Assembly (NCBI GenBank): GCA_011050675.1
Contig: DRFI01000023.1
Span: 124,001-188,000, forward strand
From: Maribacter sp.
GTDB taxonomy: Bacteria; Bacteroidota; Bacteroidia; Flavobacteriales; Flavobacteriaceae
Direction of reading: 5' to 3'
DNA length: 64,000 nt
The position numbers and the translations under genes were made by a program. This document shows positions 9,348 through 18,315 of this stretch, piece after piece (the first letter of the stretch is position 1; the number at the start of each line of letters is the position of its first letter). The notes beneath the pieces are model-generated. The model did not search any database, was not told the DNA's origin, and saw only the letters and a program-made list of their open reading frames with translations.

Positions 9348-9662
9348 TTAGTAATTTGTAGCATCATTAGCACCCCAAGAGTCCAAACTTAGCAGAATGC
9401 TTTTAAGAGATTTACCACGCTCACTCAAAGTATATTCTACTTTTGGTGGTACAACGGGAAACACTTCTCTAATAACCAATACGTCTTTTTCTAATTCTCT
9501 TACGGTTTGGGTAAACATTTTGTTAGAAATACCAGGTATTTTCTTTTGTAGAATTCCAGATCGTAGTGGCCCTTCTAAGAGATGAAATAGGACTATTGGT
9601 TTCCATTTGGTACCAATTAAATTCATAGTATAATCTAACGGACAATATTTTTCTGAATTCAT
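9348..9662 (-). CDS. HxlR family transcriptional regulator
   Basis: A winged-helix regulator of 104 residues from the ATG at 9662; the frame stays open to an ATG at 9689 that would add 9 residues. Family hallmarks are the N-terminal Cys in EKYCPLD (a redox-sensing Cys in several HxlR members), GTKWKPIVLFHL, then ISNKMFTQTVRELEKDVLV and the wing VVPPKVEYTLSERGKSL. It diverges from the VOC gene at 9777, and such pairs usually put the neighbour under the regulator's control. That regulation is inferred from layout. Confidence 0.9.
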   Translation of the reverse strand: MNSEKYCPLDYTMNLIGTKWKPIVLFHLLEGPLRSGILQKKIPGISNKMFTQTVRELEKDVLVIREVFPVVPPKVEYTLSERGKSLKSILLSLDSWGANDATNY

Positions 9663-9701
9663 TCTATTTAAGTATCTAATAATCAGCAATTAACCCTTTT
9701 T

Positions 9702-9727
9702 GGTAACTATAGTACTTTTAGGTAAGT
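9702..9727. promoter_or_regulatory. Candidate HxlR operator between divergent genes
   Basis: The 114-bp divergent spacer carries two related 7-mers, GGTAACT at 9702-9708 and GGTAAGT at 9721-9727, 19 bp apart. They flank an ACTT-N6-AAGT partial palindrome (9714-9727) that resembles the AT-rich dyads bound by HxlR/YodB-type regulators. This is pattern-level evidence only. Confidence 0.3.
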
Positions 9728-9776
9728 TATTGCTAATAAGACAAATATAGATTTATTTTGTATTAAAATCAGAACT

Positions 9777-10289
9777 ATGAATACTAATAAAGAATACCCA
9801 AAATCATTTTCACATATAGGCATTACGGTTCCTAATATAGAGAAAGCAGTAAAATTTTACTCAGAAGTAATGGGTTGGTATGTAATCATGAAACCTTCCA
9901 AAATTAAGAAAGAGAAAGATACCGCAATCGGTCAAATGTGTATTGATGTTTTTGGTAACGACTGGGAAGAATTTGAAATAGCTCATATGTCTACTTCCGA
10001 TGGAATTGGTGTAGAATTATTCTGCTTTCCACATGGCGTAAAAGAGGCACCAGAATTTAATCCGTTTAATACAGGATTATTTCATTTTTGTATTCAGGAT
10101 CCGAATATTGAAGAATTGGTCGCTAAGATTGTATCACATGGTGGCAAGCAACGTATGCCTATTCGTTCTTACTACCCAAACGAGAAACCATACAAAATGT
10201 GTTATGTGGAAGATCCCTTCGGAATCGTTTTTGAAGTCTATACACACAGTTATGAATTAACATATTCATCTGGTGCATATACAGAATAA
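9777..10289 (+). CDS. VOC (glyoxalase/dioxygenase-fold) family protein
   Basis: A 170-residue single-domain vicinal-oxygen-chelate protein with two beta-alpha-beta-beta-beta modules. Likely metal ligands are the His in FSHIGITVPNIEKAVKFYSEV, the Glu in GVELFCFP, the His in LFHFCIQ and the Glu in GIVFEVYTHS. The sequence resembles lactoylglutathione-lyase-like members of unknown substrate. It diverges from the HxlR regulator, so induction by a reactive electrophile is a reasonable but untested idea. It ends at a bidirectional terminator shared with the GH2 gene. Confidence 0.85.
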   Translation: MNTNKEYPKSFSHIGITVPNIEKAVKFYSEVMGWYVIMKPSKIKKEKDTAIGQMCIDVFGNDWEEFEIAHMSTSDGIGVELFCFPHGVKEAPEFNPFNTGLFHFCIQDPNIEELVAKIVSHGGKQRMPIRSYYPNEKPYKMCYVEDPFGIVFEVYTHSYELTYSSGAYTE

Positions 10290-10306
10290 TTGATGTAAAA
10301 ATTAAA

Positions 10307-10342
10307 AAAGCGATTGATTACTAATTTGTAATCAATCGCTTT
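10307..10342. terminator. Bidirectional intrinsic terminator (VOC / GH2)
   Basis: AAAGCGATTGATTAC (10307-10321) pairs perfectly with 10328-10342 around a 6-nt loop, flanked by A residues on the left and T residues on the right. It lies between convergent genes and can serve both strands. Confidence 0.85.
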
Positions 10343-10367
10343 ACTATCATAATATCAATAATCTGAA

Positions 10368-12176
10368 CTATTTCTTATCCATATGAAGGTAATATTCTTG
10401 TAAAGTGTAAAAAGCTTTCTTTTTCATCCCTTGCTCAGAAATAAGTCCTTTTCTGTTGAAATCGTCTTGAATTCGACGTAATGGACGTCTAGATGAACGG
10501 AAATCCATCAAAATCCAAGGAGAAAGACCTGCCATGAAATCTATATTTTTCATCATTTCAATGTTAGATTTAAAAAGAGCTTCTTGGTATTCTTCTGTCC
10601 ATCTTTCATTTTTATCGCCGTGTTTACCATACAAAGCACCACCACCAATTTCACTCATGATCATAGGTTTGTTATAGGCACTAGCCCATTTAATACTGCT
10701 GCATGAATCTAAATCTCCGTAATACCATCCACAGTAATTATTAATACCAATAACATCAACAACTTTACCTAAGGGGTCTTCTATTAAATTCCCATCATCT
10801 CCTTTACCTTGGGTATCTAAAGCTGCAGTTATTAATCTAGAGTTATCTAAGCTACGTGCCTTTTCTGCCAAATTACTTATAAAAGACAAGCGAGGTTCGC
10901 TCTCTGGTGTTTCATTGGCCATTGACCATAATACCACAGATGCTCTATTTTTATCACGAGAAATCATTTCTGTTAATTGATTTTCCGCATTTGCATAGGT
11001 GTCTTCATTTTCAAACTGAATAGTCCAGTATACCGGTATTTCAGACCAAATTAAAAAGCCCATCTTTTCAGCTTCTTTTACCATAGCTTCACTATGTGGG
11101 TAATGCGCTAATCTTAAGAAATTACAACCTAATTCTTTTGCCCAATTTAAAAGCACTTTACACTCTTCAACAGAAATTATACGTCCTGTCTTAAACGCTG
11201 CTTCTTCGTGTATACTAATACCTTTAAGGAAAGTTTCTTTCCCATTTATAAGTATTTTAGAGCCATCTGTTGTTACCGTTCTAAAGCCAATATGATCAAC
11301 AACTTCATCTGTATTAGTCTTTATGATTACTTCATAAAGTTTCGGTGAAGCTGGTGACCATAAGCTAAGTTTAGCATTGATTAGAAAAGATGCTTTCCCA
11401 TCTTTTAATTTTGCTTTTACAGTTTTCTTAAGCTCAGGAATATTAATATTGACTTCATCTCCGTCAACGCCATTTTCTACAGCTACCCATCCTTTTATTT
11501 TACCGGTTTCTCCTTTTTCTAATTGAACATAGTAATCAGATATATGAGTTTTAGGTACCTTTATCAAGTGTACAGATCTAGTGATGCCACCATAGTTCCA
11601 CCAATCTTGGTTTACGGTAGGTACATTTTCTTTTTTACGTTTGTTATCAACTTTTACGACAACAAAGTTATTTCCATCAACAAGTTTATCGGTTACATCG
11701 AACTGAAAAGGAGTGTAGCCACCAACATGTTTGCCTATTTTTTCTCCATTTAAGTAAACAATAGCCTCATAATTTACCGCTTCGAAATATAGATAAGCTA
11801 ATTCGTTGGTAGCAGGCGTATAGTCGAAGTCCTTTTTATACCAGACAGTGCCTTCATAATAATAAAGCTTATCCATTTGTGTATTCCAATCACCTGGTAC
11901 ATCTAATTGTAAACTGGTATCGAAATCATACTCAATTAGGTCGGAAGGAGATTGCATTTTTGCATTCTTAAAATACCCTTTATCATATTCCTGTAATCTA
12001 TGGTTGTAAAATCCATTTTCTAGGGGATCTACAATCATATCCCATTTCCCATTTAACGAAGTCTTTTCTCTGGAATCTATGTTCTGAAGAAGATTGGCAT
12101 AATTGGCATCTTGTGCAATACTGTTTATGCTTAAAAAAATAAAGAGAATGAACGTTAAATTACTTATTCCTTTCAT
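10368..12176 (-). CDS. Exported glycoside hydrolase family 2 (beta-glucuronidase/galactosidase-like)
   Basis: A 602-residue enzyme with a signal peptide (cleavage after about residue 21). It shows the three GH2 parts: a jelly-roll sugar-binding domain (about 40-210, with VPGDWNTQ and YLNGEKIGKHVGGYTPF), an immunoglobulin-like domain (about 210-300) and a TIM barrel (about 300-600). The acid/base Glu is in VVLWSMANETPES and the nucleophile Glu in PMIMSEIGGGALYG; FLRLAHYPHSE is the usual barrel motif. Likely acts in the periplasm or on the surface on beta-linked uronic acid or galactose; the exact substrate is open. It is monocistronic. Confidence 0.9.
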   Translation of the reverse strand: MKGISNLTFILFIFLSINSIAQDANYANLLQNIDSREKTSLNGKWDMIVDPLENGFYNHRLQEYDKGYFKNAKMQSPSDLIEYDFDTSLQLDVPGDWNTQMDKLYYYEGTVWYKKDFDYTPATNELAYLYFEAVNYEAIVYLNGEKIGKHVGGYTPFQFDVTDKLVDGNNFVVVKVDNKRKKENVPTVNQDWWNYGGITRSVHLIKVPKTHISDYYVQLEKGETGKIKGWVAVENGVDGDEVNINIPELKKTVKAKLKDGKASFLINAKLSLWSPASPKLYEVIIKTNTDEVVDHIGFRTVTTDGSKILINGKETFLKGISIHEEAAFKTGRIISVEECKVLLNWAKELGCNFLRLAHYPHSEAMVKEAEKMGFLIWSEIPVYWTIQFENEDTYANAENQLTEMISRDKNRASVVLWSMANETPESEPRLSFISNLAEKARSLDNSRLITAALDTQGKGDDGNLIEDPLGKVVDVIGINNYCGWYYGDLDSCSSIKWASAYNKPMIMSEIGGGALYGKHGDKNERWTEEYQEALFKSNIEMMKNIDFMAGLSPWILMDFRSSRRPLRRIQDDFNRKGLISEQGMKKKAFYTLQEYYLHMDKK

Positions 12177-12261
12177 GTGGTAAACCTAGTTTTAATTTAA
12201 GTTTTCAATTTACCGTTTTATTTAAAAATGGGTACTATTATAAATGAATCTTATCCTTTTT

Positions 12262-13350
12262 TTAAATTTCTTTCAATAAAATCACTCCCTTTTTGCCTGA
12301 AATGGAAATATGCCCTTTTCCGCTTTTACCATAGGTAGCTTTTATTTCTCGTAACTTTTTACCTTTATCTTGCATTTTTGAATCTACATTCTGAAATGAT
12401 TTTGGTAAACGAACCAAACCTTCTTCCAATATAGCAGAGAAACTATGTGGAAAGTTTAAAACATTTATACTTACTTCAGAAGATTCCTGTTCAATGGTAA
12501 TCTTAGAATTTGGAAAAACAACATGATCAATCCAAAAATCTGAAATCTTCAAATTTAAATCAATGTCTTTATTTAAGTGTTGTATACGTAATTGACTAAA
12601 TTTAAGATTGCCATATAACGTTCCTATATCTTTAATTTCCGCTTCATCTTTATTAGAGTAATATTCTAAAGATTCAACTTGTTGTATATCTATTGTGCTA
12701 CCACTACTATTTAGCCTCATAGTGTTAGCATGATCTATATCTAAGCCACCATTACTTAAGTCAACATTGGCATAGTTGATATTCTTAGCTCTCAACTTGC
12801 CATATTTCATACTAATATCCGCTTTGTTCAAATTATCATTTATCCACATATCGCCATGTTGTATATCCGCTTTCAAAATACCTACCCAATCTTCTATAAA
12901 CACATCACCAAATTTATTGACGATTTCCAACTCGACCTTTTTAGGGATATAGACTTTGTAATCTATTTGAACATTGCTCCGATCAAAATCAAACGGATTG
13001 GCTTTTTCAAATAAGTTGGAGAAGAACCCTGTACTTTTTTCACCAATTTCATAATTCACAGAAATAAATTTTTCACTTTGTCTTATTATAGGTTTTATGC
13101 GACTCAATAAGTCTTTGGCATTTTCTTTTTTCTTATCGGTAACAGTAATGCTTACCGTTATGGAAACCTCTTCTTTTGCCCATCCATAAACATTAATATC
13201 ACCATATTTATTTTCTAAATGTAATTCGCCTGCATTATCGAATGAGTAGGTTTTAGTTGTCTCTTTAGACACCTTTTCCTGTGCCAAAACGGTAAAGCCT
13301 ACAACCATTGCAAAGGCGAAAAGGAACAGTTTTTTACAAAGTATATCCAT
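12262..13350 (-). CDS. Exported DUF4097-like adhesin/polymer-type protein
   Basis: About 362 residues from the ATG at 13350, which begins a clean signal peptide (MDILCKKLFLFAFAMVVGFTVLA). The body is a long run of short beta strands with repeating patterns (LHLENKYGDINVYGW, LEIVNKFGDVFIEDW, ISMKYGKLRAKNI, GGLDIDH), typical of the DUF4097/GIN beta-solenoid group. The frame continues to an ATG at 13377, giving a poorer signal peptide. It overlaps the anti-sigma-like gene by 17 nt. Such proteins often follow ECF sigma/anti-sigma pairs in Bacteroidetes; function unknown. Confidence 0.7.
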   Translation of the reverse strand: MDILCKKLFLFAFAMVVGFTVLAQEKVSKETTKTYSFDNAGELHLENKYGDINVYGWAKEEVSITVSITVTDKKKENAKDLLSRIKPIIRQSEKFISVNYEIGEKSTGFFSNLFEKANPFDFDRSNVQIDYKVYIPKKVELEIVNKFGDVFIEDWVGILKADIQHGDMWINDNLNKADISMKYGKLRAKNINYANVDLSNGGLDIDHANTMRLNSSGSTIDIQQVESLEYYSNKDEAEIKDIGTLYGNLKFSQLRIQHLNKDIDLNLKISDFWIDHVVFPNSKITIEQESSEVSINVLNFPHSFSAILEEGLVRLPKSFQNVDSKMQDKGKKLREIKATYGKSGKGHISISGKKGVILLKEI

Positions 13351-13873
13351 AATCTTCGTCTTTAATTTTAGATTCATTAAGCTGTTGCAATAGATTCTCT
13401 ATAAGTTCAATACGCTTTTTATAATTGCCTATTATCGCTTCAAGTACTAGCTTGTTATCTAAGTTGTTCTGCATTTCAATTTTTAACTGTTTGTATTCTG
13501 TATCTAGTTCTACCATAAAGGATAGAAATTCTTCCTTATCAGAATCGGATAATTGTTGGTTACTTTGTACCAATTGAACTTGATAAGACACCAAACCTTG
13601 GTAATGCATATCTATATCCTGCAATTCTTGGGAGACATAATTTGTTTCTGTGGTTACGCCACTAAAAGCAGAAATACCGATAAGACCTAAAAGGCCCATT
13701 ACTAATACTATACTAGCAGCAATACGAAGCATGGGTGATTTCCAAAGTGGAATAACCTTTGGTTGGTTACCATTTAATTCCGCTTCTATATGTGCCCACA
13801 TTTTGGTGAGGTCTGCCTTTTGGTCATCAAATACCGATTTATTTTCTCTTATGTTTTTTTCAAATTGATCCAT
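13334..13873 (-). CDS. Anti-sigma-factor-like single-pass membrane protein
   Basis: A 179-residue protein with a soluble N-terminal segment of about 45 residues (KMWAHIEAELNG), one transmembrane helix at about 50-70 (IAASIVLVMGLLGLIGISAF) and a periplasmic, Gln/Leu-rich coiled-coil tail. No zinc-finger HxxxCxxC motif is visible. It starts on the last base of the ECF sigma gene (TAATG), so coupling and an anti-sigma role are strongly suggested by position rather than by a named domain. Confidence 0.72.
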   Translation of the reverse strand: MDQFEKNIRENKSVFDDQKADLTKMWAHIEAELNGNQPKVIPLWKSPMLRIAASIVLVMGLLGLIGISAFSGVTTETNYVSQELQDIDMHYQGLVSYQVQLVQSNQQLSDSDKEEFLSFMVELDTEYKQLKIEMQNNLDNKLVLEAIIGNYKKRIELIENLLQQLNESKIKDEDYGYTL

Positions 13874-14415
13874 TATAATGTGTTTATAATTTCTACTAAT
13901 TTCTTTTTTGCTCTGTGGTATTGAGATTTTGAAGTTGATGTTGTAATGCCCAATACTTCGCTTATTTCGTTATGATCAAACCCTTCAAGTAGGTATAGGT
14001 TAATAATTTGTCTGTAGCCTTGGGGAAGTTTTTCTATTCCTGCTTTCACTTTTAAAATATCCACTGCAGCTACCTTTTCATATTCTACTTCTTCGGTTAA
14101 GTGAAACTCATGATCATTTATTGTACTAAGTGGTAACCGTTTAACTTTTAAGTGATTGATACTTTTATTAATAACAATTCGCTTTAACCATGCACCAAAT
14201 GTGCTCTCATATTTAAATTTATAAAGATTTTTGAAAGCATCTATAAAACTATCCTGCACAACATCTTCTGCATCTTCCTTACAACCTAAAAACCGCATTC
14301 CAACATTATACATGGCATCAACATAAAGCTCATACAGTTGGTACTGTGAGTTTCTGTCGCCAGACTTGCTGTTTTCAACAAGGGACTTATGTGTAAAACG
14401 TATTTCGGTTTCCAA
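13873..14415 (-). CDS. ECF sigma-70 family RNA polymerase sigma factor
   Basis: A 180-residue ECF sigma factor. Region 2 (about 20-90) has YELYVDAMYNVGMRFLGCKEDAEDVVQDSFIDAF in order, and region 4 (about 120-175) has LPQGYRQIINLYLLEGFDHNEISEVLGITTSTSKSQYHRAKKKL. It is the first gene of a three-gene minus-strand unit with the membrane anti-sigma and the beta-solenoid protein. It is divergent from the TonB receptor at 14642, which could be a target; that link is inference. Confidence 0.94.
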   Translation of the reverse strand: METEIRFTHKSLVENSKSGDRNSQYQLYELYVDAMYNVGMRFLGCKEDAEDVVQDSFIDAFKNLYKFKYESTFGAWLKRIVINKSINHLKVKRLPLSTINDHEFHLTEEVEYEKVAAVDILKVKAGIEKLPQGYRQIINLYLLEGFDHNEISEVLGITTSTSKSQYHRAKKKLVEIINTL

Positions 14416-14641
14416 TTAATTAAAGAGGTTGATTGTACTCTAAATTTGGTTTCAATAATAAAGACAGTTGAAAATATTGATGGTTGCATATTACCAACAA
14501 TTTTTAAGAAATATAGCGTTATGAAGGTACTATGATTAGTGAATATCAATGTTACCATTTTACTAAAAATTTAGAAACGTGCAACCTTTTTAAAATTTAG
14601 TTGTCAATTAGTGGCATTCATCAATCATTCAAATATATAAC

Positions 14642-17050
14642 ATGACAAGAAAAAGAAAAGAGAAAGTTCGCTTAAGGTGGTTAAGCATGATCACCATTCT
14701 AACTTTATTTCTAAGTAGTACTTTCATAATTGCTCAAGAAAGCTATACCATTAGCGGTAAGATTACAGATATAGATAATGGAGAAACGCTTTTTGGGGCG
14801 TCTGTTTTTTTAGAAGGTACTTCTATTGGTGTAGTTACCAATGAATACGGTTTTTATTCCATTAGCGCACCTAAAGGAGAATATCGTTTGCTAATTACTT
14901 ACATGGGGTATTCTGATATTAAGGAGGAGGTGAACCTTAATAAAAATCAACAATTCAACTTTGAAATTTCTGAGGTATCTACCAAATTAGAAGAAGTTGA
15001 AGTGATTGCAGAAGAATCTGAAATTGCGGTACTAAGAAAACCAGAAATGAGTGTTCTTAAAATGAATATTGAAACCGTAAAACAGATGCCAGTTGTTCTT
15101 GGTGAAGTAGATATTTTAAAGTCATTGCAGATGCTACCTGGTGTCACCAATAACGGAGAAGGCACTGGCGGTTTTCATGTACGTGGGGGAGCGGGTGATC
15201 AAAACCTTGTTTTGTTAGATGAGGCTATTATTTACAATACATCGCACATGTTCGGGTTTTTCTCTGTTTTTAATGCAGATGCCATTAAAGATGTAAAATT
15301 ATACAAAGGCGGAATTCCTGCGCGATATGGCGGTCGGGTTTCATCTGTGTTAGATGTACGACAGAAAGATGGTAACAGTAAACGATTTGCTGCTACTGGT
15401 GGTATTGGTATTATTTCTAGTCGTTTAGCTCTTGAAGGTCCTTTATTTAAGGAAAAAGGATCATTCTTAATAGCAGGACGTCGTTCTTATGCAGATTTAT
15501 TACTGAAAGCTTCTGGCAATGACAATAGTGTTAGTTTTTACGATTTAAATCTAAAAACGAACTACAAGATCAACACCAATAATAGACTATATCTTTCTGG
15601 ATATTTTGGTAGAGATGCTTTTAAACTGGGAGAAAATTTTAGCAGTAGTTATGGTAACTCGACAGCTAACCTGCGTTGGAACCATATTTTTAACGATAAG
15701 CTCTTTTCTAATCTTTCGGCAATATATAGTAAGTACGATTATGATTTGGGAATTACAACGGCGGAGTTTGATTGGGTTTCTTCTATTACCAACTACAATC
15801 TAAAATATGATCTTAAGTACTATTTCAGCGACAAGTTTAAATTGGACTTTGGAGCAAGTGGAATTTACTATGAATTTGATCCAGGAAAAATTAGTCCTAC
15901 TTCAGAAACGTCTGCGGTGAACTTGTTTACTTTAGACCCAAAGAGAGCTTTGGAAAGTGGGGTTTATGTAAATGCGGAACATAAGTTAACGGACAAACTA
16001 ACTGCGCAGTATGGGGTACGTTATAGTGCATTTACAAGACTTGGAGGTCAACCCATGGTTGAATATGAAAACGACCAACCTGTAGTTTACAATGAAGAAT
16101 TGGGTATTTATGAACGTGGTACCGAAATAGGGGAGACCGTTTATGATAAAGGTGATGTTATTAAGCAATTTGGGAATTTAGAACCTAGAGCATCTTTAGC
16201 GTATACCATAAATGACAATTCCTCGTTCAAAGCAGGCTTTTCAAGGGTAGCACAGTACATTCATTTAATATCTAACACATCGTCTGCAACTCCGTTAGAT
16301 GTTTGGGCGCCAAGCGGACAGTATATTAAACCACAATTATCTAACCAATATGCATTGGGATATTTTAGAAATTTCAAGAACAAAGCTTATTCAATGGAGG
16401 CTGAAGTCTATTTTAAAAACACCGATAATAGAATCGATTATATTGATGGGTCTGATTTAATTGGGCAGAATACAATAGAGACCGAAATATTAAATGGTGA
16501 ATCGCGAGCCTACGGATTAGAATTGTTGTTTCGTAAAAACGAAGGTGATTTCACTGGGTGGATTTCATATACACTTTCTAAATCGGAGCAAAAAAGCTCA
16601 GGTGGTAATGCAGGTGGTTTAGGCATAAATGATGGGGAATGGTATAATACTCCTTATGATAGAACCCATGATATTTCTATTTCTGGTTCGTATCGATTAA
16701 TTGATAAATGGAGCTTTGGTTCCAACCTGGTCTTTCAAACGGGTAGACCAGTTACATACCCAAATGGGCAATATGAATATGAAGGTATTTCTGTAGCTAG
16801 TTATGCCAATAGAAATTCTGATCGATTACCAGCTTACCATCGTTTAGATCTATCGGTTAATTACAAACCTAATAATAAACCAGAAGGTAAATTCAAAGGG
16901 GAGTGGGTACTGGGTCTTTATAACGCCTACAACCGTAAAAATGCGGCTTCCATATCCTTTGGTCAGAATATAGAAACAGGAGCTAATGAAGCTTCTAGAA
17001 CTGCTATTTTCGGTATTGTTCCTTCATTGACTTATAACTTTAAATTTTAA
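14642..17050 (+). CDS. TonB-dependent outer-membrane receptor with CarboxypepD_reg N-terminus
   Basis: An 802-residue receptor. After an N-terminal signal segment (about 15-35) comes a carboxypeptidase-regulatory-like beta-sandwich (YTISGKITDIDNGETLFGASV, about 36-115). Then come a plug domain (LGEVDILKSLQMLPGV, GGFHVRGGAGDQNLVLLDEA, VKLYKGGIPARYGGRVSSVLDV) and a 22-strand-type barrel ending in TYNFKF with a C-terminal Phe. The extra sandwich and its partner DUF4249 lipoprotein 3 nt downstream are a standard Bacteroidetes pair for uptake of an unknown ligand. No glycan-specific SusD is adjacent. Confidence 0.93.
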   Translation: MTRKRKEKVRLRWLSMITILTLFLSSTFIIAQESYTISGKITDIDNGETLFGASVFLEGTSIGVVTNEYGFYSISAPKGEYRLLITYMGYSDIKEEVNLNKNQQFNFEISEVSTKLEEVEVIAEESEIAVLRKPEMSVLKMNIETVKQMPVVLGEVDILKSLQMLPGVTNNGEGTGGFHVRGGAGDQNLVLLDEAIIYNTSHMFGFFSVFNADAIKDVKLYKGGIPARYGGRVSSVLDVRQKDGNSKRFAATGGIGIISSRLALEGPLFKEKGSFLIAGRRSYADLLLKASGNDNSVSFYDLNLKTNYKINTNNRLYLSGYFGRDAFKLGENFSSSYGNSTANLRWNHIFNDKLFSNLSAIYSKYDYDLGITTAEFDWVSSITNYNLKYDLKYYFSDKFKLDFGASGIYYEFDPGKISPTSETSAVNLFTLDPKRALESGVYVNAEHKLTDKLTAQYGVRYSAFTRLGGQPMVEYENDQPVVYNEELGIYERGTEIGETVYDKGDVIKQFGNLEPRASLAYTINDNSSFKAGFSRVAQYIHLISNTSSATPLDVWAPSGQYIKPQLSNQYALGYFRNFKNKAYSMEAEVYFKNTDNRIDYIDGSDLIGQNTIETEILNGESRAYGLELLFRKNEGDFTGWISYTLSKSEQKSSGGNAGGLGINDGEWYNTPYDRTHDISISGSYRLIDKWSFGSNLVFQTGRPVTYPNGQYEYEGISVASYANRNSDRLPAYHRLDLSVNYKPNNKPEGKFKGEWVLGLYNAYNRKNAASISFGQNIETGANEASRTAIFGIVPSLTYNFKF

Positions 17051-17053
17051 AAG

Positions 17054-17899
17054 ATGCGCAATTATATAAAAATCATACTATTAGGTATAATAGTTTCATT
17101 TACTTCTTGTACAGATGTTATAGATGTTGAAGTGCAACAAGCGTCTACACGTTTGGTAATTCAAGCTTCTTTAGATTGGGAAAAAGGAACCATTGGTAAT
17201 GAGCAAGCTGTAACATTAAGTACGTCGACAGAATTTTTTAATACATCGAACAATACAGCTGTTAATGGTGCATTTGTTTCGGTAACAAATACCATGAGTG
17301 GGGAGGAAATCATCTTTACAGACCAAAATAATGGAGACTATACTACAGATGAATTTGTACCTATTTTAAATGAAACGTACCAGCTTCTAGTAATTTATGA
17401 TGGAGAAACATACACTGCAGAAGAAACAATGACTGCTGTAACTGAAATTACCAGATTATACCAAGATAGGGAAGATGGTTTCGATGATGAGGAATTGGAA
17501 CTTCATGTAGAATATACCGATCCAGAAGATGAAGAGAATTATTACTTATTTAAATTTCAAAGAGAAGGTGATTTATTACCGCAGTTTGAAGTTGGAGATG
17601 ATTATTTTATAAATGGTAATCAAGTGGATGAGTGGTTTGAAATTGATGAAGATGATGATACTGAAAAAATAGATGTTTTAGTACCTGGTGATGTGGTAAC
17701 TATTGAAATGCACGGTATTTCTGAAGCATATTTTGATTACATGAATATTTTGGTTGATCAAATAGGAGGTGTCAGTATTTTTTCATCTACGCCTGTAGCC
17801 TTAAAAGGAAACTGTATTAACATTACCAATCCTGATAATTATGCACATGGTTACTTTCGGTTAACCGAAGTAAATAGAGCGAGTTATACGTTTGAGTAG
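17054..17899 (+). CDS. DUF4249 surface lipoprotein
   Basis: A 281-residue lipoprotein: signal peptide with lipobox SFTSC (Cys at about residue 19), then TDVIDVEVQQASTRLVIQASL, the typical DUF4249 opening. The middle is very acidic (DREDGFDDEELELHVEYTDPEDEEN). DUF4249 proteins almost always follow a TonB receptor of the type found upstream and are thought to sit on the outer membrane as its accessory. It ends before a rho-independent terminator. Confidence 0.88.
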   Translation: MRNYIKIILLGIIVSFTSCTDVIDVEVQQASTRLVIQASLDWEKGTIGNEQAVTLSTSTEFFNTSNNTAVNGAFVSVTNTMSGEEIIFTDQNNGDYTTDEFVPILNETYQLLVIYDGETYTAEETMTAVTEITRLYQDREDGFDDEELELHVEYTDPEDEENYYLFKFQREGDLLPQFEVGDDYFINGNQVDEWFEIDEDDDTEKIDVLVPGDVVTIEMHGISEAYFDYMNILVDQIGGVSIFSSTPVALKGNCINITNPDNYAHGYFRLTEVNRASYTFE

Positions 17900-17927
17900 C
17901 ATATTTTAATGAACTTTATTAAGAATT

Positions 17928-17953
17928 AAGCCCTAAGAAATTGGGGCTTTTTT
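17928..17953 (+). terminator. Intrinsic terminator after DUF4249 gene
   Basis: AAGCCCTAA (17928-17936), GAAA loop, TTGGGGCTT (17941-17949; one U-G pair), then a T-run. It is placed 29 nt after the lipoprotein stop and just ahead of the convergent minus-strand gene. Confidence 0.85.
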
Positions 17954-18245
17954 ATTTAGATCCAAACCATAATGCAATCGAAAAAGCAATTGCCAATACT
18001 ATCTCAACATTATTTAGTGTTCTCCTATTCTTTATAAACTTAGTTAGTATGTAGTCAATTAACAAGCCTATTAATCCAAGTAACACAAGGGTAGCTAAAG
18101 AAATAACCTCCCAACCTTCATAGAATGGTGTAGTATTCCAGGTTACTAATTCATTCCAAAAAAAATTCCAGTTTAATATCGTATAAATTAAGCAACAAGC
18201 TAAATACAGGATAAAATATATTTTTAAAACTGTCCATTTTTTCAT
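17952..18245 (-). CDS. Small multi-pass membrane protein, unknown function
   Basis: A 97-residue protein with three predicted membrane helices (about 8-28, 47-68, 78-95) and basic loops (KFIKNRRTLNN). No recognised family. It is convergent with the DUF4249 gene and just upstream of the cassette-like patch at 18.3-20.3 kb, in the same orientation as the genes there. Confidence 0.55.
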   Translation of the reverse strand: MKKWTVLKIYFILYLACCLIYTILNWNFFWNELVTWNTTPFYEGWEVISLATLVLLGLIGLLIDYILTKFIKNRRTLNNVEIVLAIAFSIALWFGSK

Positions 18246-18315
18246 TTAGTAAATACAAATTATTGCTGTGTAATGAAACACATTTAGGGAAATCATTAGA
18301 TTTCGTTGTGTAGAG

